Assembly (NCBI GenBank): GCA_001887945.1
Contig: LDOQ01000106.1
Span: 33,189 to 97,188, forward strand
Reading direction: 5' to 3'
Origin: Spraguea lophii
Lineage: Eukaryota; Microsporidia; Spragueidae
Length of the DNA stretch: 64,000 nucleotides
Shown here: positions 19,967 through 30,579 of the stretch, piece by piece
Layout of the letters: the number at the start of each line of letters is the position of its first letter
Position numbering within the stretch: position 1 is the stretch's first letter
Translations under genes and position numbers: made by a program
The notes under the pieces: generated by a model
Database searches by the model: none
What the model saw: only the letters and a program-made list of their open reading frames with translations
Told to the model about the DNA's origin: nothing

Positions 19967-21684
19967 CTTTTGGATCCGTTTTTTTGAATTTATAGTCCCG
20001 CATTTGTCTTTCTTTCTATTTTAATAAATATTGTAACAGTTCTTATTAGGCATCTTTTAACGGAGAAAACTATATTTAGTAATTTTTCCTTTTAAAGAAA
20101 TGGAAATATAGCCATAAATATCTATCAAATATAATTAAAAAATATGATGTATTTCTCAGTAATCATAAGTAAATAAATTATTTTTGAAACAGGACATCAA
20201 CTCCTTAAATATGTTGTTTAAAATACAGTGAAAATTAACTTTAAAATTAATTAAACAACTCTCGTTTGATAAAAATTTCAAATAAATATTTCCTTAATGG
20301 TTATCCGTTTTTTTTAATCAATTTCAACTTATTTATGTTTCCACAAAAGGTTTTTTATATTATAACATATATTGAAAGTGTATCTGAAACAAAACGTAAT
20401 CCAAACCTAGTAGGATTATCAATTACAAACTAATCTGATAACAATATTTAATATACAAAAGGGAAGCATCATTTCGATTTTAAAAACAATAAAAAAATAT
20501 TAGGATCTATAATTGGTAGATGTATCAAAGTGAATAAAAAGGTATTGGATATAGATAACTCATTTTATGAATGTTTTATTGTTAAAGAAAAAGAATAATT
20601 ACTTTGCTATTAACAATGTTATATAGACATGATCGACAAACCCCATCGACGCAATACTTATGGAATGGTAATCAAATCTCCAATATGGCAAGTTTAAAAC
20701 CCTCATTCGAATAAGTCTCAAAACAAAAAAAAGGCGTAACAAATTAGATGGGATAGTTGAATATGTGATACTGAGACTTAAATATGTTTTACATGATGCC
20801 TCTTTACGAAATTAAAGTAATAATTAGCGGTATAATTCAATCCCGTGTTTATTATTTATTTAACCAATACCATGTCAAAAAAATTGTTAGGAACCTCAGC
20901 GAAGTTGAGAAAAAATAATGAAATATATCATATTCAAACCCATAGCGTTTGAGAACAATATAAAACGAGAAAAATGTATACATTCCAGTTAGCATAAGGT
21001 TAAATTTGCTCAAAGCCAAAAGTTTCCAACTATTATGAGTCGCATCTAGTTATAAATTTCTTAAATAAAAGTTTCAATAAAAAAATACCAATCATCTCTG
21101 ATTATAACTAATACAATATATAGATTAAAAATTATAAATATAGTTTATTGTTCAGAATTTTCACGAAACATTTTATTTGCAAAAATTTAACGGTAATTAT
21201 TTATAAAAAATATATATGATCGTGAAGAAAACTATATATTGATATAATTCGGACAGTGACTGTTTCATATTTATTAAAATGTTTTAAGCTATAATTATAT
21301 ATAGTATATCTCTGGTAAATTTAAAGAATTATAATTAAATATATAATTATCATATTTAAAATAATAGAGATATTCTTTATAAGAAATAAAACATCTATAT
21401 TATAAAACATAAAGGTAAATTATTTAACAATATCTGTTTTTATAATTGTTGTCTATTATTTATTGAATATAAAATATATCCTCGTTCAAAATATTTTTCA
21501 TATGAAATTATGATTTTGATATTTTGTATTTTATAGTATTTTTAGTTTAAAAGAACAATATGGGATTTCTAATAAATAATATTATTAAATTCCCAGCCAT
21601 ATTAAAATAAGATAAAAATAAAACATGGAATAATCATAACAAAGTTTTAGATATAAATTGAAATAATTTATTATAATTAAATCA
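19967..21684. other. Gene-free region with a degenerate SINE
   Basis: No gene is recognised here. The one identifiable element is the plus-strand SINE at 20641-21087. The remainder is AT-rich unique sequence. Confidence 0.5.
20641..21087 (+). mobile_element. Old, degenerate SINE copy
   Basis: The head (CGACGCAATACTTATGGAAT followed by GGTAATCAAATCTCC) and the B-box region (AAGTTTAAAACCCTC) are decayed. The body keeps GATGGGATAGTTGAATA, TTACATGATGCCTC, ACCATGTCAA, TTAGGAACCTC and AGTTTCCAACTATTATGAGT. The end is CTTAAATAAAAGTTTCAATAAAAA. Confidence 0.65.
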
Positions 21685-22125
21685 ATGTTATACCTCCTCT
21701 TTTATTTTTCTATAATATTTCCGAAAACTTTACTTGTCCTTCATAGAAGTAAACCAATGTTATATGTATCTTATAATCAAGAATTAATGTTGGTAAATGA
21801 ATACCACAAAAATCCTATAAATGATAGAAATAATAATGTAAAGATAGGAGATAAGATGTTTTTGGTCAATGATAAGATATTTTGTGCTGGAGGGGAAAAT
21901 AAATCTTTAAAAGTTTGTGGTGAGGAAACTTGGGAAACTAAGAGATTGTTTAATACAATAAAATTGATGAGCGAAGGATTATGTTTGTCAGTAAATAATT
22001 ATAATAAAAAAAATAATAAAATACAAAAACTGGCACTTAAGCCGTGTACTGAAGGAATGGAACAGGTATTCTCGACTATGGAAATATCTAGTGATGACGA
22101 TGAAGAATTATTGTTTCAAATATAA
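21685..22125 (+). CDS. Small secreted ricin-B-like (beta-trefoil) protein
   Basis: This 146-residue protein begins with a clear signal peptide (LYLLFYFSIIFPKTLLVL). The mature part shows one ricin-B-type repeat pattern: EGLCLSVNN (near residues 97-105), then LALKPCTEGMEQVFS (117-131), i.e. G-x-C-L...L-x-x-C...Q-x-F, where ricin repeats have QxW. Only about 120 residues remain, enough for one trefoil domain at most. The family often binds galactose-type sugars, and secreted ricin-B-like proteins are common in microsporidia. The C-terminus is acidic (SSDDDEE). No CCC signal precedes the ATG. Sugar binding itself is not demonstrated by the sequence. Confidence 0.6.
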   Translation: MLYLLFYFSIIFPKTLLVLHRSKPMLYVSYNQELMLVNEYHKNPINDRNNNVKIGDKMFLVNDKIFCAGGENKSLKVCGEETWETKRLFNTIKLMSEGLCLSVNNYNKKNNKIQKLALKPCTEGMEQVFSTMEISSDDDEELLFQI

Positions 22126-22343
22126 ATTAATATATAAAATTATTATAAAAAATATCATCAACTCTTAGAATTTATTTATTAAAACTTTAAATAAATATTA
22201 AATATACTTTTATCCTTTGTTAAAAAATCTTAATATTTATTTAAATATTTTAAACTGATGATTTTCATCAAAAGTAATGATAATTTTCAAACAACTCTTG
22301 TTTTGGAATATTGTGGTTTAAATGGAATCCGATTAGTTGGAAT

Positions 22344-23633
22344 ATGTATATATTCTATTTTTTGTGTTTAGTAATAGCTAGTAACACAGAAACTAACATT
22401 ATAATAGGGAAAATTGTATATGAGAGTTTTTTAGATTTAGATAGCTTATTATTTTTAGTTGAATCTCAAAATTTGAGTAAAGCTCAAACAAAAAATTTTA
22501 TAGAACAAATTATATTTCCTGTAAGAGAATATCTAATTAAAATAAAAGAAGAAAATAAGAATTCGAATAATGTCACATCTCTTAAAGAGACGTTTATAAA
22601 AAGATTATCAACCTTTAATAGCAATAAACCACATTTAATGTTGAAAGAACAACATAAGAACGAAAATCCTGTTTTGAATAAAAAAAAATATAATACGAAT
22701 AATTTTATAAACCCAACAGATAAAACTATAAATTTCAATAAAGAAAACAATTTAAAAGATAAAATATTTATAAAGCATAATAAGGTATTAGATTTAAAAA
22801 GATTTTCTATAAATAAGCAGCTTGAGACTGCGGTAAAAACACGGTATGATTTATTTAATGCCGATAAATCCAACATTGCCAGAAATTTGTACAACTCAAC
22901 ATTAAACGATATTATAGCAAATTTAAAACTTATAAAAACTATAGAATTTGAAAAAAGTTTTGTAGATATAAATTTAAATAAAGATTATATGAATATGGTT
23001 GAATATTTATATGATCAAATAATGGAAAATAAGATGCTTACAAAAATATTAAATATAGAAAAAGAAGCTTTTTATTCTAAATATAAAACAACAAAAAATA
23101 AATATAAAAACCTTACGGAATTAAGAATGGAAATAAGCTTAGCAGGTTCTATTATGACACCTGGTGTTTTAATTAATATATTTAAAAGCATTCAAATAGA
23201 TGATGTTGAAAAAATAATAAATAAATTAACACAACCAGTAGCTCTACTCTTCAAACATATAAAATCTATAAAAAATTCAGAAAAAAAAAATTTGATTTTA
23301 AAATTTCTTAATAGTTGCTTAAAAAGAAAAGACAATTTTTTAAAACAAAGTTTAGATGAAGCGTATAAAATTAGAAGTTTTCTTGTACAAAAATTTATAG
23401 AAAACCTTTCCTACAAAAACAAAAAATCACAAATAATATTTGATAATTTCGATAAATACCAACAGAATGAAACTAAAAACTTAATCAAAGAAGTAGAAAA
23501 GCTACAAGAAAAAGATTTTGAAAATATAATATATCTTACAGATAATATTAAACAAGAGTATATAAAATTATTAATGTCTGATAGCCAAGAGGATAAAGAA
23601 AAAATTAAGAAAACTTTTAGTGCTATAAAATAG
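22344..23633 (+). CDS. Secreted protein of unknown function
   Basis: I do not recognise this 429-residue protein. The start chosen is the first in-frame ATG, at 22344; the frame is open further upstream but without an ATG. It gives an N-terminus MYIFYFLCLVIAS that is a good signal peptide. The mature part is lysine- and asparagine-rich, predicted mostly alpha-helical with heptad-like stretches near the C-terminus (for example ETKNLIKEVEKLQEKDFEN). There are only one or two cysteines, and no membrane span follows the signal. It follows the ricin-B-like gene on the same strand after 218 bp, and it also lacks a CCC start signal. Confidence 0.65.
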   Translation: MYIFYFLCLVIASNTETNIIIGKIVYESFLDLDSLLFLVESQNLSKAQTKNFIEQIIFPVREYLIKIKEENKNSNNVTSLKETFIKRLSTFNSNKPHLMLKEQHKNENPVLNKKKYNTNNFINPTDKTINFNKENNLKDKIFIKHNKVLDLKRFSINKQLETAVKTRYDLFNADKSNIARNLYNSTLNDIIANLKLIKTIEFEKSFVDINLNKDYMNMVEYLYDQIMENKMLTKILNIEKEAFYSKYKTTKNKYKNLTELRMEISLAGSIMTPGVLINIFKSIQIDDVEKIINKLTQPVALLFKHIKSIKNSEKKNLILKFLNSCLKRKDNFLKQSLDEAYKIRSFLVQKFIENLSYKNKKSQIIFDNFDKYQQNETKNLIKEVEKLQEKDFENIIYLTDNIKQEYIKLLMSDSQEDKEKIKKTFSAIK

Positions 23634-23735
23634 ACGTGTAAATAAAATAAAATATATTATCTATTTTTTATATTCGTTTATATAACATAAAAACTATTAA
23701 AATATCAACTAAATATCCTTTCAAACAAAAATTTA

Positions 23736-23900
23736 TTAAGTTTTTCTTCCAGTCATTTTATTATATTCTTTTTTCATTAAGAATTTCTTTTGTATATATG
23801 AATGCAAATATAATATACAACATATTATTAATACCAATAAAAACCATATAAAAAAATCTTTAGGTGTAAAATCTTCTTCAGATGTTGGAAAAAGAGACAT
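23736..23900 (-). CDS. Small single-span membrane protein, 54 residues
   Basis: This short frame encodes a 54-residue protein: an acidic, Thr/Ser-containing N-terminus (PTSEEDFTPKD), one hydrophobic segment (about residues 17-33, FFIWFLLVLIICCILYL) and a basic C-terminus (KKFLMKKEYNK...GRKT). This tail-anchored or single-span layout is like small organelle or translocon subunits, but I cannot assign a family. No CCC signal precedes the ATG. It sits between the secreted-protein gene and the KH gene. The protein-like composition is the main support. Confidence 0.45.
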   Translation of the reverse strand: MSLFPTSEEDFTPKDFFIWFLLVLIICCILYLHSYIQKKFLMKKEYNKMTGRKT

Positions 23901-23999
23901 GTATTTAGAAATTATGTTTTACATATAAAATAGATCAAACAAAGTAAGAGATAAAGATGTAAAAAAATGTTTTGATAGAAAAATATGGAAATAAATATT

Positions 24000-26147
24000 T
24001 TATTTCATTGATTTATTATCTTCTTTGTTATCTTGAAATCCTACTGTCATTGTTGATCCTACCGATATATCATTTTTATCTCTATCACGAAATTCTATAT
24101 TTTCATCACTTGTTTTATCGGTATAAAAAAATGGTTCGTATTTATGAAATAAATTTCCATTAAATAAGCCGAAGGAATTATTAATATTTCTTGTACACCA
24201 ATTAATTGAATTCACTTCATTTTGAACTTTTCCATATCTTTTAATAAAGATAGATCCATCTCTCAATTTTAATACAATATCTCCAGGTGTTTCATTATCT
24301 TTATCGAAGATTTTCATGTATCGAGGCTTTGTATTTAAATTAGTTTGAACAGTAACATATTTGTATTCTAATTTATAGTTTGATATATTGAAATCAAAGA
24401 AATCGAAATACGGTAATCTTTTCATTTTTAAAGTACTTTTTTCTTCAATTTTTTCATCTGCTAATAATAATATTTCGTTTTTCATTTTTTCCAAACTTGA
24501 AATATTTTTACGTGGTGTTTTGATAATTACATTTCCGTTATATCCAAACTCTTTCTTTTCATCTTCCCCCATAAATTTTATATAAACACCATGTTTTTTC
24601 ATTATCTTCTGTATATTTTTACCACCGAAACCAATTATTCGTTTATGGTGTTTTTCATGAAGAAAAAATGCCAACTTTTCAGGATATTCTAATTTTAGCA
24701 ATTCAATAGCACGAGAAACATTTGTAGACCAACCAGATATTAAAAAATAGATTTCATCACTATCCTTTAATCTATTTTTCAATACAATGCTGCACCCGGT
24801 TTCTTTTATAATTTTATTTACTTTCCCATTCTTTTTACCACATAAAAAATCTTCCAATTCTCTGTTTAATTCAACCTGCAAATTGCAATCAACTTTTGAA
24901 TTTATTAAAATTTGATTTATTGTGATTTGGTATCCCACTACTACACGGGTATTTGTATTTTTATATTTAAAAAACAACGCTTTATCTACAAAACTTACCT
25001 TTTCTAATGGTATAATAAGTTTATTTATCTCAAAAAATAACATCAATATTTTATTTTTACATTTTAAAATATCAATGTCATCAAATCCTATTATTTTGAA
25101 TTCTGTTATTTTATTGGTTTTTATATTTGTCTCTAAATAACAAGAATAACAGTTAAGTATATTTTCTATTTTTAAAATATCATATTGTAAAAGAAAGAAA
25201 TATTTAGCAGAATCTACTCTAAAGACAGTATGCACTACAGGCGTGGATATTAAATTAAAGTATCTAGGTACTAATATGGTATTATTATCTATCCTCGATC
25301 CAAAATATAACATACTGGGTGTTTGATCTTCATTGTCATTTATATCCTTTTTCATTCTATTATAATTATCTCTAAAATTAAAATAACCTTTTTCAATCTT
25401 AAATTCGTAATTAAAAAGATGTTGAATATATTTCAAACTGTTGATATAACACTTATTTACATCTTTCTCCCTTCCAAATATGGATATACATATATTTGAG
25501 GATATATCTAAATATATAACAGAATTGGACTCTCTTCCCATTTTTTTAATAAAGACAATAATTTCATCTTTAAAATTATAAAGACATTTAGGTATTTCGA
25601 AGGTGGTTCGTTGTAAATATCCTCTTTTAAGAAATCTATAAAAATTTACTCTTCCAATATTAGTAAGATTATTAATTTTCACTACACCACCATCTGTATT
25701 ACGCACACATAATATATTTCCATTTTCAATAAAAGATCTTTTCAATGCCTGTACACTTTCATTTATTATTTTATTTTTTATTTCTTCCGGCATAGAAATA
25801 CCTGATATATCTTTATTGATATGTTTATACGAGTTTGTTTCTTTTATATATATTTCATCTTCCACATTTTTACATTCACTATTTGATATATTATTTTCTT
25901 CTTTTTCATTTTTAACCAAAGTTTGTGAAGAATTGACATTAGATTCCCGAATATTTTCTGTAGAAGATATATTTTCAGAATTTTCCAAATCTATTTCATT
26001 TCCAATATTGATATTTACTTTATATTCTAAATCAAAAAACATTTCTTCTTCAAATTTATTTTTGTTATTCTCCAACATAATAATCTTTCCAATTAAAAAT
26101 ATTTTATAGTATTTATAAAACAAATTTGTAAAAGAGAAACAAGTCAT
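24000..26147 (-). CDS. KH-domain RNA-binding protein
   Basis: This 715-residue protein contains at least one good KH domain near residues 495-565: KRIIGFGGKNIQKIMKKHGV with the GxxG loop as GFGG (about 506-509), followed by IKF and a NVIIKTP strand. A second, weaker KH-like segment (VNKIIKETGCSIVLKNR) lies about 60 residues before. KH domains bind single-stranded RNA. The N-terminal 110 residues are acidic and low in complexity. The architecture resembles fungal multi-KH cytoplasmic proteins, but I cannot name an orthologue. The first ATG is at 26147; an ATG at 26078 (MLENNKNK) would drop an odd hydrophobic 23-residue leader and may be the true start. No CCC signal marks either. Confidence 0.7.
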   Translation of the reverse strand: MTCFSFTNLFYKYYKIFLIGKIIMLENNKNKFEEEMFFDLEYKVNINIGNEIDLENSENISSTENIRESNVNSSQTLVKNEKEENNISNSECKNVEDEIYIKETNSYKHINKDISGISMPEEIKNKIINESVQALKRSFIENGNILCVRNTDGGVVKINNLTNIGRVNFYRFLKRGYLQRTTFEIPKCLYNFKDEIIVFIKKMGRESNSVIYLDISSNICISIFGREKDVNKCYINSLKYIQHLFNYEFKIEKGYFNFRDNYNRMKKDINDNEDQTPSMLYFGSRIDNNTILVPRYFNLISTPVVHTVFRVDSAKYFFLLQYDILKIENILNCYSCYLETNIKTNKITEFKIIGFDDIDILKCKNKILMLFFEINKLIIPLEKVSFVDKALFFKYKNTNTRVVVGYQITINQILINSKVDCNLQVELNRELEDFLCGKKNGKVNKIIKETGCSIVLKNRLKDSDEIYFLISGWSTNVSRAIELLKLEYPEKLAFFLHEKHHKRIIGFGGKNIQKIMKKHGVYIKFMGEDEKKEFGYNGNVIIKTPRKNISSLEKMKNEILLLADEKIEEKSTLKMKRLPYFDFFDFNISNYKLEYKYVTVQTNLNTKPRYMKIFDKDNETPGDIVLKLRDGSIFIKRYGKVQNEVNSINWCTRNINNSFGLFNGNLFHKYEPFFYTDKTSDENIEFRDRDKNDISVGSTMTVGFQDNKEDNKSMK

Positions 26148-26624
26148 ACAGTATCAAATGAGAGTGATATTTTAAAAAAGATTTAAAAAGAACATAATGA
26201 TTTGTATTATCTGATACTTATTATCAATGTTTTCTAATAAGTGATTAGGCAATAATTTTGTTTATTTCTTTGTTTATTGTATCTTTTTATTTATTATATT
26301 TATTGTATTTTTTTAATTCATATATTATAATCAGCTATGGCACTTAATCTTTGATTTTTTTATTAAAACATATGTGTATTATTATAATGTTTAAAACTTC
26401 TTAATGTTTAAAACTTTTATATATATAATAAAAATATTATACATCAGTAATCTATATTCCAAGATAAAAAATTTTATTATTTAAAAAATTTAATATAAAC
26501 ATATCACATATTATCTACATCTCATTTCATTTTAAAAACACTTTAACCAATATATTTATTTTCTTACATTGTATCAGTTTTTGTGTTTCAGTTTCTCAAT
26601 ACAAGAAAGAATACTATTACAAAC
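26148..26624. other. Divergent spacer between the KH gene and VPS45
   Basis: This 477-bp AT-rich region separates two divergent genes. Neither start has a CCC signal. No repeat or conserved box is seen beyond T-rich runs. Confidence 0.4.
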
Positions 26625-28364
26625 ATGTCTCTATTTAAAGATAAACTTCAATTTATATTAAACCATCAAAAGAATACAGGAATAAAGGTTGCACTATTTG
26701 ACAACGAAACGAAAAAGATAATAGGAGATTTAATCCAATATTCAGAGTTTTTAAAAAATGACTTCTTCTTCTTTGATACTATAGATAAAAACACTTCTAA
26801 ATCAACATCTACTCCATTTACAAATATTACAAATAAAAGAATCTCACAAATATCTTGTCTAATAATTATAAGACCTACATCATTAGAATTTCTTATTAAA
26901 GAGTTAGCAAATCCATCATATGGTGAATATACAATATTTTTTACCAACCAAATAACTATAGATGACTTACAAATAATTGCACAAAATGATATACATAAAA
27001 TAGTAAAAGAGATATTTGAAATTAACCTAGATGTATATAAAATAGATAATAACTTATATACTGTATATCCACAACATATACAATTCACATTAAATAAAGA
27101 AAAAAGAATAATCGAAGGAATATACAGTTTCCTAAAAAATCTAAACATTACACCTACAATCAAATATAAAACGAACAGAAAAAATACATTTATTTCAAAT
27201 TTAACACAAAAATTATCAAATACCAACAACAATAAAGGAACATTGTTTATTTTTAATAGAAATGATGATATGATAACACCACTTTTACATTCATGGACAT
27301 ATCAATCTATGATAAACGAATATTTAGAATCTAAAGATAAAATTATTAAATACAACAATCAGATATTTACACTCATAAACGATGAATTTTTCGAAAATAA
27401 CAAATTTAAAGATATCAATGAAATATCCAATCTATTAAAAGAATTTATAAATCTTACAAAAACCAATACATCACATATTAATACAACACATACTAACACA
27501 TCGCATACTAATACATCGCATACTAATATATCACATAGTAACACAGAAAAATATCCAAAATCCACAAAAATAAACTTTTTCAATATAAATATAGATGAAA
27601 TAGAAAAGAAAAACACATTAACCGAATCATTAGAAAAACATTTAGTTATATACAACCATTTAATAAACAATTGTATAAAATATAAAGATATATCAGACTT
27701 CGAATATAATATTTTAAAAAATAAAATAAAACCAAAACTTACAAAATTCATCAATACACCAATATCACTAAAACAAATAAAAGAATACACAACCACCAAT
27801 TATCTATCAGAAGAACAAACATTAAAAATCATATTAATACATTTATTAACAAAGAAAAGCGATATAAAAGAAATAGAAGTATATTTTAAAGAATATAAAG
27901 AATATATAACAAATTTTTATACACAGTATCAGGTGGCAGATAAACATAATTATAAATTTAAAGATAATTTAGATGTTAAATTATCATATATTCCACCAGT
28001 ATATTATACAATAAATAAGTTATTACACAATAAGCTTAAAAATAGCTATACAACTAGTGATAATATATGTGATAATATAATTAGTGATATAAGTAGTAAT
28101 AATATAAATGATAATGTAAATGATATTAATATAATTAGTAATATTAATACATCTAATATAACTAGTAATAACCATATAAATAATACTAATCTAAATAACA
28201 ATATATTAGAACCATTAATAATATATTTTGATGGAGGTATAACATTTTATGAATACAAAATAATATCTGAAATGCTAGAAGATAAAAAGATTAAATATTA
28301 TATCTTATCAGATAAAATAATAGATTACAAAGATATAATATCATCAATAAAGAATATTAATTGA
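26625..28364 (+). CDS. VPS45: VPS45-type Sec1/Munc18 protein
   Basis: This 579-residue protein belongs to the Sec1/Munc18 family, which chaperones SNARE assembly. Best markers are IIIRPTSLEFLIKELANP followed by YGEYTIFFTNQI (about residues 84-113), which fits the VPS45 branch, and IFNRNDDMITPLLHSWTYQS, the family's LDRxxDxxTPLLHxxTYQ motif. VPS45 acts in Golgi-endosome fusion. The start is the first ATG (26625); the frame is open 14 codons further upstream but only from a GTG. An Asn/Thr/Ser/His minisatellite interrupts the middle, and a second Asn/Ser/Ile-rich insertion lies near residues 485-525. No CCC signal is present. Confidence 0.85.
   Translation: MSLFKDKLQFILNHQKNTGIKVALFDNETKKIIGDLIQYSEFLKNDFFFFDTIDKNTSKSTSTPFTNITNKRISQISCLIIIRPTSLEFLIKELANPSYGEYTIFFTNQITIDDLQIIAQNDIHKIVKEIFEINLDVYKIDNNLYTVYPQHIQFTLNKEKRIIEGIYSFLKNLNITPTIKYKTNRKNTFISNLTQKLSNTNNNKGTLFIFNRNDDMITPLLHSWTYQSMINEYLESKDKIIKYNNQIFTLINDEFFENNKFKDINEISNLLKEFINLTKTNTSHINTTHTNTSHTNTSHTNISHSNTEKYPKSTKINFFNINIDEIEKKNTLTESLEKHLVIYNHLINNCIKYKDISDFEYNILKNKIKPKLTKFINTPISLKQIKEYTTTNYLSEEQTLKIILIHLLTKKSDIKEIEVYFKEYKEYITNFYTQYQVADKHNYKFKDNLDVKLSYIPPVYYTINKLLHNKLKNSYTTSDNICDNIISDISSNNINDNVNDINIISNINTSNITSNNHINNTNLNNNILEPLIIYFDGGITFYEYKIISEMLEDKKIKYYILSDKIIDYKDIISSIKNIN
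27465..27539 (+). repeat. 15-bp coding minisatellite inside VPS45
   Basis: Five 15-bp units of the type AATACATCGCATACT encode five pentapeptides of the NTSHT kind. The period keeps the frame, so length changes would not disrupt VPS45. It lies in a part of the protein where family members have a variable loop. Confidence 0.85.
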
Positions 28365-28725
28365 AGAAGAATATAATAGAAATTGAAGATATAGCATATT
28401 AATTGAAGATAGAAATACAAAGAGATATATTAAACTATCTAATCTTAAATAAATATTATTTTTATCTATGATTATTATTTAATATTTAGTTCTACATTTA
28501 TAACAGTTAAATAAAAGATATTATAAAATAAATTATTATAATAAATTATATTTCTTACAATCTTATTATCTTATTATATCTTCTTATATCTTATAACTTC
28601 ATAATATCTCCATATACCCTCTAACTCATTATAATATCATATAACTCACTAAAATATCTTACAATCCATTATTATAATCTTATTATCTATAACACATTAT
28701 AATATCATATCATATAAATAACCCT
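28365..28725. other. AT-rich spacer with TATAACTCATTATAATATC-like short repeats
   Basis: The 361-bp spacer carries several imperfect copies of a TCTTATAACTCATAATATC-like word between 28550 and 28705. No gene is seen. The CCC signal at 28722-28724 belongs to the next gene. Confidence 0.4.
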
Positions 28726-29370
28726 ATGATATATCTTATAAAAAATTATAATAACTTTTTAAAATATATAGATAATATATTTAATAACAAATATATAGAT
28801 AAATATAATATATCTACAATGAATGAAGTAATAATACTTTCAGATAACAATAATACATATATTTTAAGTAAAGATAATAATATGATACTAAGTAATAATA
28901 TTTTTATAAAAGATAATAATATTATATTAGAAGAATATAAATATAGTAATAGTACAATTGATGATGATAGTGTGATTGATGATGGTGATGGTGTGATTGA
29001 TGAAAGTATGGTAGATAGAGATAGTAATGATAACGATAGAGATAATTATAACAATAATAATACTACTACCAACAACCATATTAATAATACTACTACCAAC
29101 AATACCACTAACACCCATATCAATACTACCACTAACCATATCATTATTAACTATTTATTAAAAGAAAAAGAATCATTATCTTTTAATTTAATAAAAATAA
29201 TAGAAACTAAAGAAGATAAACATAATATCAAAGGTATAATTATATTTTCTAATTCTATATTATTTAAAATATTTATGAGAAATATATCAGTAGATGAAGT
29301 AATAGATAAAAATACAAATGATAGTATTATAGAAGTAATGAAAGATATAAGTAAGTATATTACATTATAA
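28726..29370 (+). CDS. Unknown protein with low-complexity centre
   Basis: This 214-residue protein is not recognised. CCCTATG places a CCC signal one base from the ATG, as in the housekeeping genes. Residues 1-75 are hydrophobic and Asn-rich with beta-strand character (EVIILSDNNNTYILSKDN). Residues about 78-143 are Asp-rich then Asn/Thr repeats. Residues about 144-214 look folded (KGIIIFSNSILFKIFMRNIS). The two folded ends suggest one small domain split by a low-complexity insertion. No membrane span or signal peptide is evident. Confidence 0.62.
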   Translation: MIYLIKNYNNFLKYIDNIFNNKYIDKYNISTMNEVIILSDNNNTYILSKDNNMILSNNIFIKDNNIILEEYKYSNSTIDDDSVIDDGDGVIDESMVDRDSNDNDRDNYNNNNTTTNNHINNTTTNNTTNTHINTTTNHIIINYLLKEKESLSFNLIKIIETKEDKHNIKGIIIFSNSILFKIFMRNISVDEVIDKNTNDSIIEVMKDISKYITL

Positions 29371-29595
29371 TAAATTATATATTATTGTTATATCTATTAT
29401 AATATTCTATTATATATTTATTATTATATCTTATATATATTATTATTATATTAATTATAATATATTATAATATTAGTTACAACCATTATATATATTATAT
29501 CATTATCAATATCTATATCACTATCTATCCATATCAATATCTATATCCATATCAATTATAATTAATATATCAATATAATATATATTTTATTACAA

Positions 29596-30306
29596 ATGTA
29601 TACAAACAATATGTTATACTCTGATATATATTTTATAAATATTCTTCCTATGAATATATCAAAGAATAAATATTATATAATTATAAATATAATAATTTTT
29701 ATAAATATAATAGAATGTAAATGGTTATTTGATTCAGAAGATTTAGATGATTATTATAAAGAATATGATGATGAGATATTTAAACAACAATTTAAACATA
29801 ATAAGAATGATAAGAAGATTGAGAAGAATGAGAATAAGGTTGATAGGAATGAGAATAAGAAGGTAGATCAGAAAGTTGAGAAAAAAGAGAAGAAAGAGAA
29901 TAAAAAAGAATTAATAAAACATGATAATAAGAAAGAGAACAAGAAACAATTGATAGAAAATAATAAAATTAACAAACACGATAATAAAATTAACAAGCAA
30001 GATAAAAAAGTAAATAAAATAAAAGAATATGCAGAGAGTGATGATATTCCTATAAAAAAAGAAAAGAAAGTAAAAAATACTATTATACCTACATTCTTAA
30101 AAAATCCATTGTTATATAAAATTATAGGTATTATAATAATATCTATAATAGTAATTTATATTATAATATTATTATTTAAAATATTTAGAAATACAAGACA
30201 AAGAGAAGATGATGATGTTTATAGACGATTGAGAATACCAGAAATAGATCAGAAAAGGATGGATGCAGAACAAATAAGATATTCTATGCGATATGAAGAT
30301 GAATAG
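29596..30306 (+). CDS. Lysine-rich single-pass membrane protein with signal peptide
   Basis: This frame of 236 residues is unidentified. An internal ATG at 29650 is the likelier start: from there the protein opens with MNISKNKYYIIINIIIFINIIECKWLF, a good signal peptide, and TTCCT lies directly before that ATG. The lumenal part is a Lys/Glu/Asn repeat region (about residues 70-165 of the long form). A transmembrane span follows (about 177-200, IIGIIIISIIVIYIIILLF), then a basic then acidic cytosolic tail (RQREDDDVYRRLRIPEID). The layout is that of a type I ER or surface protein. Confidence 0.62.
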   Translation: MYTNNMLYSDIYFINILPMNISKNKYYIIINIIIFINIIECKWLFDSEDLDDYYKEYDDEIFKQQFKHNKNDKKIEKNENKVDRNENKKVDQKVEKKEKKENKKELIKHDNKKENKKQLIENNKINKHDNKINKQDKKVNKIKEYAESDDIPIKKEKKVKNTIIPTFLKNPLLYKIIGIIIISIIVIYIIILLFKIFRNTRQREDDDVYRRLRIPEIDQKRMDAEQIRYSMRYEDE

Positions 30307-30579
30307 ATGTAATTTTTATTAAAATATAAAATATATATTTATGTTATATGTTGTATGTATGATATATATTTATGTTGTATAAGAATATATTTGTATATAT
30401 TATATATGTTTATACGTTGTATATGATATTTATTAAGAATAATCTGTTATACCTCTTTTTCTACGTTACTCTTCCTATATCACTAACATTCCACTAACAC
30501 TCCACTAATATTCTTTATATCACTAATATCACTATAATATCACTATAATATTATTTTTTATTTTTCTACCCAAAATCAT

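Noticed and set aside
21685..22125. Ricin-type toxin
   Set aside because: Only a lectin-like B-chain repeat is visible; there is no A-chain-like enzyme domain.
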